From the NCBI RefSeq assembly GCF_001039355.2, contig NW_019774748.1, forward strand, positions 20,454 through 84,453: 64,000 nucleotides of DNA, written 5' to 3'. Each line of letters starts with the position of its first letter. Within the stretch, counting starts at the first letter, position 1. The notes under the pieces were generated by a model, which was not told the DNA's origin, searched no databases, and worked only from the letters and a program-made list of their open reading frames with translations. The DNA is from Lingula anatina. Its lineage: Eukaryota > Brachiopoda > Lingulata > Lingulida > Lingulidae. Positions 26,001-38,490 of the stretch are shown here, one piece after another. Position numbers and translations under genes: made by a program.

Positions 26001-29000
26001 GTTGTACAGGGTACACTCCTGCAGGTAAGAACTGTGTAGCCTGATTAGGTCCAGGCTGAGCCATAAGTGGCTGACCAGTGACAGCATTAGCTGCAGCAGC
26101 CTGAGAGCTAAAGTTGGGTCTTGGATTGACTGACACTTCAGCTGAAAGCACATAGAACAAATATGAAAGCAAAATGATCACCATCTCACATTTTTCGATA
26201 AATCAAAAATCATTTTTCATAGTAAAGCGGAATATCTCAATATCATATTCATGGTATGGCCTCTGGCAAAAAAAGTTTTCTGTAAAGTTAATTAAGAAAT
26301 CAATATTCTATGCCAGGGACACTTTTCCTCAAATAGTGCCATGGTAGTTAAAATGTGAAAGTCAAAGACATTTGATCAGCATGCAAATGCATCATAATTC
26401 TACATCCATCTAAAAAAAAATATAACAAACTGATTTTTGTGTGGAACTACATGTTCTTCTCCTCACCTCTTTTCACAAATCTCTGCTGTTGTCCAGGTTG
26501 CAGCATGGGTTGCTGTGGCATGCCAGCCATTCCCATTTGAGACATGGCAACATTGGCAGGCATAAACTGCTGGTACATTGGCTGTTGAAACACTGGGGTC
26601 TGGATCAGTGGACTTTGAGAATTTGGCCTAGGGGGTGTAGGGGCTTGCTTCTGGAAAGAAGACATTGCTGAAGTTTCAGGTTTCCTTCTTTTTTTTTTTA
26701 AATTTAGATAACATAGTGTAGTTGTAAACATGGAACACACATCTTATAATTTTCCTTTTGAAAATTTTTCAATACTGAAAATAAAAGAAATAAAATTCTA
26801 CTTACAGGTTGAAAGGGCTTTGCATTTGGATTAAAAACAAATTCCTTAGCATTGGGATTCAATGTTGACTTTTTCACAGTGCTAAAAAAGAAACACGTTC
26901 ATACATTGTGAATGCTTATCCAATAACACTTAACAGTTGCATACAAACATTAGACAATATTATTTATATTGTTTTAAAGGGTAAAACAATCATTCTGTAC
27001 CAAAATTAAATGACTTAAAAAAATAATAAATAAATAAATAAAAATAAAAACACACCCAATTCCTACTTACTCATCTTTATTTTCTGGTGTTGCTGTTTCT
27101 GACTTTTTGTCATCTGAAGGAGCAGCCTTTGACGTTTCTGATGACTTATCTTTCTCAGGTGATGCCTGCTGTCCTGTTTCTTCCTTAGAATGGTCTTTGT
27201 CTGATAACTAGCAAAAGACATAAAACATAATTACAGTGTGGCAGAAAAAAAGAATCATTTTTCTATAGAAACATACTTACAGTTCAGTTTTGATCTCTTG
27301 ACTGTGTGTGCTATTCCAAAAATATTGAGGTTATGATTAGCTCATCACAGGGTAACAATCTAATCCTCAATGGCCCCACAGGGTAATAATCTAATCCTCT
27401 ATTCCCCCAACCATTGTAATAGGGTGAAGTCCCCAGCAATAGAGATGTTTGCTAATATTGCATGGTATGAAGTTAGGCAGTCACAACTGGACTAGAAAAA
27501 TTGAATTTGATATTAAGAATATGCATTCTTAGTCCGAGTGAACAACAAAAGGACATTTAACCTGTAAGCTGGATTTAATTAAACTTACTTTGAAATTTGT
27601 ACTAAATTCTTTAAGTTCTTTTATCTGGTCTTGCCGAGCTGAAAATAAAAATACAATTTGGTAAAACAAAGACTAACCTGCAAGAAACAAGTGATATAAG
27701 TTGGTTAAGATATTCATTAATTCTTTTAAACACATAAAAACCATTTGCCCAATAATGGACCAAAAAACAGAAAAAAAAAAATGTGAAAACAACTTTCATT
27801 CCAGTAGTGCTATAAGCATATGCAAACATCACACCTTTTTGATTAGTCGGATTAGTCCTCCTGTCCATCTTCACTGCACTCTTCTCACTCTGTGGCAGTG
27901 GTGCTGGCAGACTGGTGGTGCCCCCTGGAGAGGTCTCTTCTACTGGGAGCTGTGGACTTACTTCTGTATTATTTGTTTTACTAACTGTATCTACTTCTGT
28001 TTTCTTTTCTTCTTTTTCTATTTCAAAGGAAATGTATTTGATAAATGACTTAAAAATTATATGCACAACTTACAGTCCTTATCTTTTTAAAATATTTCAT
28101 CAAATATAAACTAGAATTTAGCTGGTTTAGTTAGGTAAGCTACATCATGTTATAATAATTATTCTTCTTTCATGACTTTTGACTGATGGTTTTTCTAAGA
28201 ATTTTTACCTCCATTCATTTTTGGCTGTGTCTCCTCTGTGGGAGTAGAGGGTTTCTGTTGTTGTTGCTGTTGTGTAGCAACCTGTGTTGGAGAAGGTCCT
28301 CCACGATTGCCGCGAGTCTGGGGACCACTTCGCCTATGAGGTGGCACATATCTGAAAGACCTAAAATTTTGCCTTTTGAATAGTACCTGGTTAAATTATT
28401 TGAAAACACCTTTTTGATTATTATTTAGAAGTCATTATCTTACTTACTGTCTTAATAAATCAATTGTCCATTCTGGTATTTGTGTATAATGAGTATTATG
28501 TGTATTGTACAATGAGTTTAATTAAAACTCACTTGCTGCCAGAGTGGTTGGACTCCCCTGGCCTGACTACTGCACTGAATTTATCCTCTTCATCACTCCC
28601 TGTATCTTCTAATGCTATATGTGCTTTGTACTGATCACTAGATTCTATCTCTGCTGCTAGTCTGGCGGCCTCAGCCTGTCTTTGGCGGAATTCTGGTGTA
28701 TTTTTACGCTCTAATGGAGTTCTGTAAAAGAATTTCAAGGCTTAACAGACATTCCATGGAAAAGAGAACGAACATCTGTTTAAATATACCACGCTCACTC
28801 ATATTTTCATTTTTTTCTTTGAAGATCTGATGAATTAATTATTTTCTGCATTTTTTTTCTTTAAATATTTAATGAAAAAGTCAACATCCAGCCTGATATC
28901 TATATGTTAAATTGTTTTCACTAGACTTTTCAAACACAATTAACTTACGTATATTGAGTTAATGAATCATCATACGATGTTTTCACATTAAAAACTTCTG

Positions 29001-32000
29001 CATTTGTTCTGAACATATCGTTGGCATCCCAACCATTCTGAAAACAAAAANGAATTAAAAAATAATAAATAAATAAATAAATAAAAATAAAAACAAACCC
29101 AATTCCTACTTACTCATCTTTATTTTCTGGTGTTGCTGTTTCTGACTTTTTGTCATCTGAAGGAGCAGCCTTTGATGTTTCTGATGACTTATCTTTCTCA
29201 GGTGATGCCTGCTGTCCTGTTTCTTCCTTAGAATGGTCTTTGTCTGATAACTAGCAAAAAACAAAACATAATTACAGTGTGGCAGAAAAAAAGAATCATT
29301 TTTCTATAGAAACATACTTACAGTTCAGTTTTGATCTCTTGACTGTGTGTGCTATTCCAAAAATATTGAGGTTATGATTAGCCCATCACAGGGTAATATC
29401 TAATCCTCAATGGCCCCACAGGGTAATAATCTAATCCTCTATTGCATCACAGGGAAATAATCTAATCCTCTATTCCCCCAACCATTGTAATAGGGTGAAG
29501 TCCCCAGCAATGGAGATGTTTGCTAATATTGCATGGTATTAAGTTAGGCAGTCACAACTGGACTAGAAGAGTTGAATTTGACATTAAGAATATGCATTCT
29601 TAGTCTGAGTGAACAACAAAAGGACATTAAACCTGTAAGCTGGATTTTATAAAACTTACTTTGAAATTTGTACTAAATTCTTTAAGTTCTTTTATCTGGT
29701 CTTGCCGAGCTGAAAATAAAAATACAATTTGGTAAAACAAAGACTAACCTGCAAGAAACAAGTGATATAAGTTGGTTAAGATATTCATTAATTCTTTTAA
29801 ACACATAAAAACCATTTGCCCAATAATGGACCAAAAAACAGAAAAAAAAAATGTGAAAACAACTTTCATTCCAGTAGTGCTATAAGCATATGCAAACATC
29901 ACACCTTTTTGATTAGTCGGATTAGTCCTCCTGTCCATCTTCACTGCACTCTTCTCACTCTGTGGCAGTGGTGCTGGCAGACTGGTGGTGCCCCCTGGAG
30001 AGGTCTCTTCTACTGGGAGCTGTGGACTTACTTCTGTATTATTTGTTTTACTAACTGTATCTACTTCTGTTTTCTTTTCTTCTTTTTCTATTTCAAAGGA
30101 AATGTATTTGATAAATGACTTAAAAATTATATGCACAACTTACAGTCCTTATTTTTAAAAATATTTCATCAAATATAAACTAGAATTTAGCTGGTTTAGT
30201 TAGGTAAGCTACATCATGTTATAATAATTATTCTTCTTTCACAACTTCTGACTGATGGTTTTTCTTAGAATTTTTACCTCCATTCATTTTTGGCTGTGTC
30301 TCCTCTGTGGGAGTAGAAGGTTTCTGTTGTGTAGCAACTTGTGTTGGAGAAGGTCCTCCACGATTGCCGCGAGTCTGGGGACCACTTCGCCTATGAGGTG
30401 GCACATATCTGAAAGACCTAAAATTTTGCCTTTTGAATAGTACCTGGTTAAATTATTTGAAAACACCTTCTTTTTGATTATTATTTAGAAGTCATTATTT
30501 TACTTACTGTCTTAATAAATCAATTGTCCATTCTGGTATTTGGGTATAATGAGTATTATGTATATTGTACAATGAGTTTAATTTATCTGTTATTTGGACA
30601 CAAGCTCAAATAGATTTAAATTGCTTCCTAGTAGTAAACAGTGAGCTCCTGTTATAATTAAAACTCACTTGCTGCCAGAGTGGTTGGACTCCCCTGGCCT
30701 GACTACTGCACTGAATTTATCCTCCTCATCACTCCCTGTGTCTTCTAATGCTATATGTGCTTTGTACTGATCACTAGATTCTATCTCTGCTGCTAGTCTG
30801 GCTGCCTCAGCCTGTCTTTGGCGGAATTCTGGTGTATTTTTACGCTCTAATGGAGTTCTGTAAAAAAATTTCAAGGCTTAACAGACATTCCATGGAAAAG
30901 AGAACGTAACATCTGTTTAAATATACCACGCTCACTCATATTTTCATTTTTTTCTTTGAAGATCTAATAAATTAATTATTTTCTGCATTTTTTTTTCTTT
31001 GAATATTTAATGAAAAAGTCAACATCCAGCCTGATATCTATATGTTAAATTGTTTTCACTAGACTTTTCAAACACAATTAACTTACGTATATTGAGTTAA
31101 TGAATCATCATACGATGTTTTCACATTAAAAACTTCTGCATTTGTTCTGAACATATCGTTGGCATCCCAACCATTCTGAAAACAAAAAAAAAAATCCCAT
31201 TTTAAATTCATTTAAGACTTGCAAAACTTCCTAACACACTTATCCTGAAATACAAGTAATTCAAAACTCATCCACTATAACACAAGAGAGATTACTGGCA
31301 CCACATTACTAGACAGGTATTCCCATTCAGCCAAATTTGTTCATTCTTTCCATTATGTTCCCCTCAATACCCAAATCCGACTCTATTTTAAGTTTTCTTC
31401 CAAAAACTAGATTAAAAATTGTTATATAGGTCACTTTAATATTTTCAACAAGGCACTTAATGTCATATTATGCTAATCAATTGCAAAACCCACTTTGTCC
31501 TGCTACACAGCTGCCTCCATATGCCTTTGATGTAAGGTTGCCATAGCTTAATTTATCCTCAGACTTTTTTTTTTCAAATAAGAATTTCCAAAAGGTAAGA
31601 CAAGAATAATGAAGAAATGCTGAAAAAAATGTCCCTATTCTTACAGCTGAATCTCCTTCCAGTGCTCCTAGCTCACAGAGGGGTCCCTCTGCCTCCCATG
31701 GTTCTAGTTCTTTCTCCCCCACCTGACCATTGAACTTGCTTATAGCAGAGTCCGTAAATGAATCTGCAAGAGCAAAATGAGCAAATATAACTGAACTGCA
31801 ATGATATAAACACATTCAATGTGCCCATTAAGGTGCAACATATACTACAACATGGAGCTTACTTCATTGAGCAATATCTTGAAATCATTATATGCTGGCA
31901 TCATTTAACTTTCTCTATTCAGTCTCAGAACCCCGCCTACATTTAACCATATCATATTTCACCATGAAACTTTTTTGATTATAAATATTCAATATGCACA

Positions 32001-35000
32001 TTTTGCCACACACATTCTGTTTTCCCTCCTTGCCACAGGTTATCTGCTTCTACCTTTTTCATGTCCTACCTTTATATGCATACTCCATGTCTACATTTAA
32101 TGCCGTGAGCATGAGAATATCTTGTGTTTTAAAGACCACTTTGTCTATGATCTGGTCTTTGGAAGGGGTGGTGTTCACCATGTTATTGACTGTGTCATCT
32201 ATTTTGTGCACACACTCCAGAACAATCTCCATCTGGAAAAAAAATAATTAAATAAATAAAACTCTTAACTGGACTAAACTATATTCTATTGATAAGAATG
32301 TAAAATTTTTATTGAAGAAATACTACCAAATTATCACTGTACAAGACATTTGGGTATCTAGGTGACATGAGGTAACAAGTACATCATTCCCAAAACAAAC
32401 TTGTTATCAATACTTAAGAAAGTTACATTTCCAGCATATAAAGTTCTCATGCACTGTTTTTTAGAAGGTCTTTTCTTACCTTTGGAGAAAAAGTTCTCAT
32501 AACTCCTTCATATTTCCCACCATTCTTAACTATAACTTCAACATTGCAGCCCTGCAACAAAAAAGAAGGCAGTTAGGTTGTCTGTGGGAAAAATAGTTTG
32601 TGACAGTTCTTCATATAAAACAAACCAAATTTTAACATTCAGTCCTGAATAAACATCCTCTTAATTCAAAATTTGATAGAACATTTTATTTGCAGACTAC
32701 CCCTGACAGCTAACAAATGAAAAGTTTTGTTTACTTACCACTAAAGATGTTACTGCATGTGTGAACCGGGCATTTCCATATACCCCTTCAGTCTGAAACA
32801 CATAACATGCCATGACTAAACAAACATCATTCTCTTCTTCCCCAATATCTGAAGCACCTGTAAGGCCTGGTTTGTTTATTAGTTCACTTAACTTATCATA
32901 CAGCTAACACTGTACCTTCTTAGAAAGTTCACTTTCATACTGTAGGATATGCATTTTAATTCCCTGTATATGTGCAATGCTAAAAGGTAAAAGGAACCAT
33001 TCACTCCCTTAGATCTCTATAAGTATTCAACTGCACGCAAATCCAAGTATAATATTACTAATAATATACATTTTCAACAGATGATCTGCTCAGTGAACAT
33101 GATGACATCAATAAATGAAATTTAAAAAAAACATTCAAAATTCACTTCTAAGCTCCACTAAAAAAATTTAACCCATAGCATCTACATAATTAACAAGATT
33201 CAGAAATCCCTCTTAGCTATTCCTCCTAAACACCATTGCCAAATGTTTGGATAATCTTAGCAGAAAACAGTGTTGTTATTTATGTTGCTATTTTTCACAT
33301 CTCAAGTGCACACCTTGGTATTCTTCCATAATGGCTTGTAGAGACGGAATATCAAACTTATTAGAATTATGTTTTTGGACCAAGTTATGTTAAGGTTAAT
33401 TATTCTGACTATGTCAGTTAGCATAACTAGCGCAAGTTATTTTCAGGCATGACTTTTTGCCAACCATTTACTTTACAGAAACTTTCTTTAGAATTTCTGG
33501 GCAATAAAAAAATAAAAGGTATTTTTTAATGAATGATCATCTCAAAATGACTATCACACAGTTTACTTACATATAATGCTTTATCCACTTGTCCTCCTCT
33601 CATTCGTGTAGTTCTGAAATACGAGAAAGGTTTAAACCATTAAGAGAATCTAATAAAAGCCAATTATTCTTAGTGCACTAACTAAAAAAAAAAAAAAAGA
33701 AAAAAAATCTTGATTGAGGAAAGTTGGTTCAAATTTCAGACTTCATTAAACATCCGAAACTCAAGCTCAGTTGCAAGAGTACAATTTAAAATGTTTTGGA
33801 TAAATTGGAACCTAATAGTTTTTCTCTCCAATCACCAATCAATTAATCAATAAAATAACAATAATAAATACATAACCTGAAATAAAGCTACATTCAAAAC
33901 TGAATACCTATATAAAAAGTCCACCTGATATCATTGTTGTCGAGTCCAATGTTGACACGTATATAGTATCTAAGTAATATTTGACTTTTTCCTATGCACT
34001 TTAATGAAATATATATTTAGTGCCATATGCTATAGATCAAAAGTTCACCAAAAAAAAAAAAAAAAAATGCTCCACTGTGTTATTTTTTTTTTCAACTACC
34101 AGAAATTCCTTTGAGACGCTGAACTGAAATAAACTTACTATATACCCTTTGATAGGTTTTCCTCTCTTCCTACTAATGAAATGTCTAGTGAGCCAAATGC
34201 CAAGCATGCACAGTCTGGCATAGGAACAGTGGCAAAGGTCACAGCAACTCCAACAATATTTCCTTTCACTTCGTTTTAAAGAATTTCTGGTAGTAATCAC
34301 ATTTTACCTAGACCAAGAATTCTCAATAGAAGTGTCTAGACATATAACTTCTTTTTACTTCCATTTGTCTTTCCTGCATACATTAATTATATCAAAAATA
34401 CTGTAACTGGTATGATTCAACAAATGCACATTAAATCCTATTTCACTTGTCACTTCTTCCCTAAGAAATCCCAATCAAAATATTAATCAACTATCCAGGA
34501 TATCAGCAGTTACAAATGCAAGTGACTGTACTAAGAATAAATGTATATAAAAGAACAGAATTTAGGCTAAGAAAATAATCCAAAATGTGTTGCTATCAAA
34601 CTTGAACCATAACTGATGCACAAGTCTGCTGATTACATAGTAGAGAGTAGAAGTGTTGTACATACCTGTCTATGCCAACTCAAAGTGATATAATAATATT
34701 ATGCCCTGCTGTTGCAGTATATTGTGTATATGTACCAAAATACAACAGCAGTCTTAGTACCACATATTCATATAGATAAAAATAGACAAAATCAATATCT
34801 TCCTACAATGCATCCTATGAGTACACTATATGGAAATTGGATTTCCAAGAAAAGTGCCCACAGATATAAAGCCTTTGTCTCTGTTAACAAATGGGGTTCT
34901 AAGAAAGGAGAGTCAGCACCATGAAGAAATTCAGGTTGCAGGATAAAATCTTTAGGAAATTCCTTCATGGTGTATATAAATTCCAGACATAATATGTAGA

Positions 35001-37322
35001 TACTGTTCATTCTCCTATTTCATCAGCCATAGTGTGCTGCCATCTTTTGGCAAAACAGAGAGTCATCAGCAGCCAAGGTATACTAAAAAACAACCAAAAC
35101 AAACAAAATACTGTTGATATGTACTTAGTGCATAGCTCATTCCTAGTACAACTAGCTGTTCATCATTACAGCTGCAGGGGTGTTCTTGGATAAGTTTTAG
35201 TTTTAGACTTGGCAGCCTCAGAGCTAACACTAGATCATTTAGTACTAGGAGGGGTGTAACATTAAAAATAAAATCACATAATTGTGAGTCAATTTATAAC
35301 CTGCATGCTGTCAATAATATAGCCTAATGCTTTATAAAAAAAGCTTACTTAAGAATTCACTTGGCATTTTCCTGGAATACAACCTGGCTCTATCTAATGC
35401 CACCTGTATTGAAAATTGAAAAAAAAAAAAAAAAAAAANNNNNNNNNNNNNNNNNNNNNNNNNNNNNNNNNNNNNNNNNNNNNNNNNNNNNNNNNNNNNN
35501 NNNNNNNNNNNNNNNNNNNNNNNNNNNNNNNNNNNNNNNNNNNNNNNNNNNNNNNNNNNNNNNNNNNNNNNNNNNNNNNNNNNNNNNNNNNNNNNNNNNN
35601 NNNNNNNNNNNNNNNNNNNNNNNNNNNNNNNNNNNNNNNNNNNNNNNNNNNNNNNNNNNNNNNNNNNNNNNNNNNNNNNNNNNNNNNNNNNNNNNNNNNN
35701 NNNNNNNNNNNNNNNNNNNNNNNNNNNNNNNNNNNNNNNNNNNNNNNNNNNNNNNNNNNNNNNNNNNNNNNNNNNNNNNNNNNNNNNNNNNNNNNNNNNN
35801 NNNNNNNNNNNNNNNNNNNNNNNNNNNNNNNNNNNNNNNNNNNNNNNNNNNNNNNNNNNNNNNNNNNNNNNNNNNNNNNNNNNNNNNNNNNNNNNNNNNN
35901 NNNNNNNNNNNNNNNNNNNNNNNNNNNNNNNNNNNNNNNNNNNNNNNNNNNNNNNNNNNNNNNNNNNNNNAAAAAAAAAAAAAAAAAAAAAGATTGGCAT
36001 TGCCAGTTCTTTCCATTTGCATGGAGCAAATACTGGGCAAAATGCATGATAATAAAAAAAATTTTTTCTGATAAGGGGCAGTGACACTTACAATGATTTT
36101 TCATGTGTTAGCACTCCTATTTATTTAAATATATATCATATTATGATCCACAGGCATTAACACGAAAAGTTAAGGTGTAAATATGACCAACATTGATTTT
36201 AAATGCAAGAAATGAGTCAATAGGACTATTTCTCACATCGAAAGTAACTCTCCAGTTGAGCTCAAAATTACATGCACTGTGCAACTTCTAGTCAATATAT
36301 GGTTCTGTGTGGTTGTTTGTTTTCTGGCAGGCAAATATCTCACAACATGATTTGACTTTCTTCACAAGTTAAATGACAGTCTTCACAATGGGTATATGAT
36401 TTCAAGACAGTATATAACAAACAGATGAAACATACTTATAAATTGGTTGACTTTTCAGCAGCATGTGACTTCAGTAGGTGAAAGGTAATACAATGATTTG
36501 ACAGCTCCAGCTCCAGGCTGGACACACTAGCTAACTGTCAATGCACAGTTATCTCAACCTTTATCTTTCTTGTATTAGGTCATATAATGCACATTAAAAA
36601 ACATCAATAGGAGTGCTCACGTGAATTTTTGTATAGTGATGCTCTGAAAAGTGAGGTAACCTTCCATTCTTGGTGTCTGAATATTGTCAGTTTTGACATA
36701 AAAATGAGGATAACAGATACAAAAAGCTCTTCCCCTCATTTTAAACTTGAATATTAATTCTGAGCAGTCTTTTCTAGCAAACTTCAGCACCTCACATATT
36801 CAATTTTTTTTCTTTCTTTCTTTTTTTTTTCTTTTTTGCCTATGACAAAAACTGTACGGGGGGTGGGGCAGACAAACTGGGCTTTATTGAAAATCATACA
36901 TAGTATTTGCCTCACATAGCAATTTCATTTACCAGTAATTAGAGCATCGAAACAGAGTATTTTTTACATATTCATTTAACATAACCTACAATCACTTAGT
37001 GTGTGTATGTGTGAGTGTTTGTAAGGAATATGTACCACTGGACAAAAAGAATATGTACCAATTGATTTATAAACCTCACATTAAGAGCATTTCTTGAAAT
37101 GACTCATCTTTCCAGCCACTGTACCTTTAAACCAATTATGTCAGTGTTCCCAGACAGTTCCCATTAGACATTACACATTTACAGCAGATCTTTCTTTTAC
37201 TGTAATTTTCGTAAGATACGAAATGGTTAAAATGGATTATTATTACACTTAGTAGGCAAACACGCATTGGATAATACATACCTGGGACCAGCGTTTGGCC
37301 TTGGTTTTCCTCTTCTATTCAT
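23059..37322 (-). CDS. ATXN2: Ataxin-2 (LSm, LsmAD and PAM2 domains), 19 exons, exons 7-12 present twice
   Basis: Ataxin-2 is an RNA-binding regulator of translation and stress granules that binds poly(A)-binding protein. Exons in gene order: 37282-37322 (ATG, MNRRGKPRPNAGP), 33571-33613, 32739-32792, 32480-32551, 32070-32232, 31645-31763; then exons 7-12, which occur as two copies; then 26806-26881, 26467-26650, 25960-26141, 25565-25676, 24552-25178, 23542-23637, 23059-23108. All phases join. The LSm domain (exons 3-5) carries VEVIVKNGGKYEGVMRTF and the LsmAD starts at FTDSAISKFNG with LEPWE. YVPPHRRSG follows. The PAM2 motif is STLNPNAKEFVFNP in exon 13, near residue 430. Exon 17 is rich in His, Gln and Pro. 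Counted once the product is 865 or 869 aa, depending on a Gln-run allele. The long vertebrate N-terminal region with its polyQ is absent. Intron 1 holds a sequence gap, but exon 1 and exon 2 phases match, so no exon need be missing. Confidence 0.93.
27003..29050 (-). repeat. ATXN2: Ataxin-2 exons 7-12, copy 1 (allelic duplicate)
   Basis: Minus-strand exons in gene order are 28949-29037, 28533-28721, 28209-28351, 27835-28017, 27589-27638 and 27071-27207. This copy runs straight into exon 13 (26881). It carries a run of six Gln codons in exon 9 (143 nt). Its right edge is a lone 'n' at 29051, where the second copy begins. Coding differences from the other copy are otherwise synonymous. Confidence 0.85.
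29051..29051. other. Single-base assembly gap at the ataxin-2 duplication join
   Basis: A lone 'n' sits exactly where the end of copy 1 (after the acceptor of exon 7) meets the start of copy 2 (intron after exon 12). A single-base gap between two near-identical blocks is what scaffolding of overlapping alternative contigs leaves. Confidence 0.85.
29052..31190 (-). repeat. ATXN2: Ataxin-2 exons 7-12, copy 2 (allelic duplicate)
   Basis: Minus-strand exons in gene order are 31087-31175, 30669-30857, 30278-30408, 29905-30087, 29660-29709 and 29114-29250. It directly follows exon 6 (31645-31763). It carries only two Gln codons in exon 9 (131 nt). Compared with copy 1 it has an extra intronic stretch of about 70-80 bases near 30582-30660 and an extra unit of an intronic minisatellite near 29440-29470. 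Confidence 0.85.
33614..37281 (-). other. Ataxin-2 intron 1
   Basis: This is a 3.7-kb AT-rich intron holding a run of unknown bases (35439-35970) between two poly(A) tracts. I see no coding exon, RNA gene or recognisable mobile element in the known part. Regulatory elements of ataxin-2 may lie here, but none could be named. Confidence 0.6.
35439..35970. other. Assembly gap of 532 N flanked by poly(A)
   Basis: The unknown bases are bordered by about 20 A on each side, so the assembly broke at a long homopolymer or an A-rich repeat. Reading frames across it are meaningless. Confidence 0.98.
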
Positions 37323-37911
37323 CGTGGACTCGTGCCTTTGCAGTTCGTGTGTTCCACTCACTTTTTAACTGAAGTTTACTTTTTACTGATATTCGTGACA
37401 GTTCCTAAAATCCTTTTCAGTGCTATATTTTTTGGATCATCGAATCAATGTGGCCATGTAACCTCTAGGTTGGCCTTGCTAGAATCTACCTTACCATAGA
37501 ATAAATAATAATTATAAATGATCCAACTGATGAATACTGTCAAGTTTTGTTCGGATGCTGTCCTCACTAAGTCGGAAAGGATATCCAATATGGAGGATAG
37601 AACTACTTTCATGATGCGACCACTAATGAAAATCTAGAGAACTAAAACTTCCGGGTGTTAACCTTTTAAAGTAAGGCGTTAAGTTTTGATACAACTTTTA
37701 TTAAAAATGCTTCAATGAAAATTTAATTCTTAATGATGTTTGCTTTGTTCGGTTTTAATTTTTGCGCATGTATACAGAGCACCTGTCACCGAGGTAAATA
37801 GGTCAAGATGGCGCGCTTTTGTGCTCGTGAATGTTACGTGTTCATAAGATTTTATTATCTGCAATCTAATTTCTCTTTTGGTCAAATGTGGCTTATGTGT
37901 AGAATTTTTTG
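37323..37911. promoter_or_regulatory. Ataxin-2 promoter side of the ATXN2/TBC1D10 divergent spacer
   Basis: This single-copy stretch lies upstream of the ataxin-2 start. It contains ACTTCCGG-type ETS contact (AACTTCCGGG near 37646), a TGCGCATG half NRF1 site at 37763-37770 and CAAGATGGCG at 37804-37813, which matches the YY1 consensus. Such combinations mark TATA-less housekeeping promoters. Assignment to ataxin-2 is by position. Confidence 0.45.
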
Positions 37912-38352
37912 TTGATTTCTTGAAAAATTTATTTTGTCTAGTTTAAAGTATTAATGAAATTGTTAACGACAATGTGGTTGCATATAAGGTTGAGACCTCT
38001 AAACTCGAACAAACATGTCTACTAATCAAATCATTAATGTATCGTTAATAAAAGGGGTTTGTCATAATTTCCACCTGAATGAGATGCCTGTTCACGTAAT
38101 ATTAACTTGATCTTCACAATTCCACTACCCCCTCCCGCCCTCACAAACATATATTGGCACGCATATTCTCACGAACCCTTCCTTATCTTTTTGTGTTATA
38201 AGAAATCAAACAAATACAAAAATCCATTTTTCTTAGACGAAAATAAAAAGCTTGAAATCTAATCATAAATTTGGGACGTTGTTAGCGGTGTCACCGTTGA
38301 AACCCTTTCCGCAATACTGCCCTATTTATTCCAGTCTTTAGTTGGCCCGAAC

Positions 38353-38490
38353 ATGCGCATTTGACATACTTGATACTTCCGGAAACAATTGGTTGAAGGA
38401 AGATGTACTTCAAAACAGAATCTGTGAATTGTATTCATAGGTAAAATATGTGACCGAAACGTAGAACGGATATGTTCTTCCGGAAAACAG
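38353..38490 (+). promoter_or_regulatory. Probable TBC1D10 promoter and noncoding first exon (copy A)
   Basis: ATGCGCAT at 38353-38360 (NRF1-like), ACTTCCGG at 38375-38382 and CTTCCGGA at 38477-38484 (ETS/GABP-like) cluster ahead of a donor, CAG|gtaaag, at 38490. It could splice to the acceptor before 40421, whose exon holds the ATG at 40457. The same arrangement occurs in copy B with its donor at 46343. No TATA box is present. The noncoding exon is inferred. Confidence 0.4.

Noticed and set aside
27003-31190. Direct-repeat array, possibly CRISPR-like
   Set aside because: The repetition is a single 2-kb duplication with exons, in a eukaryotic gene; there are no short repeats with unique spacers anywhere in the window.
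35332-36104. Several frames of over 200 residues around 35.3-36.1 kb
   Set aside because: They translate a run of unknown bases and poly(A) flanks; there is no sequence to support a protein.
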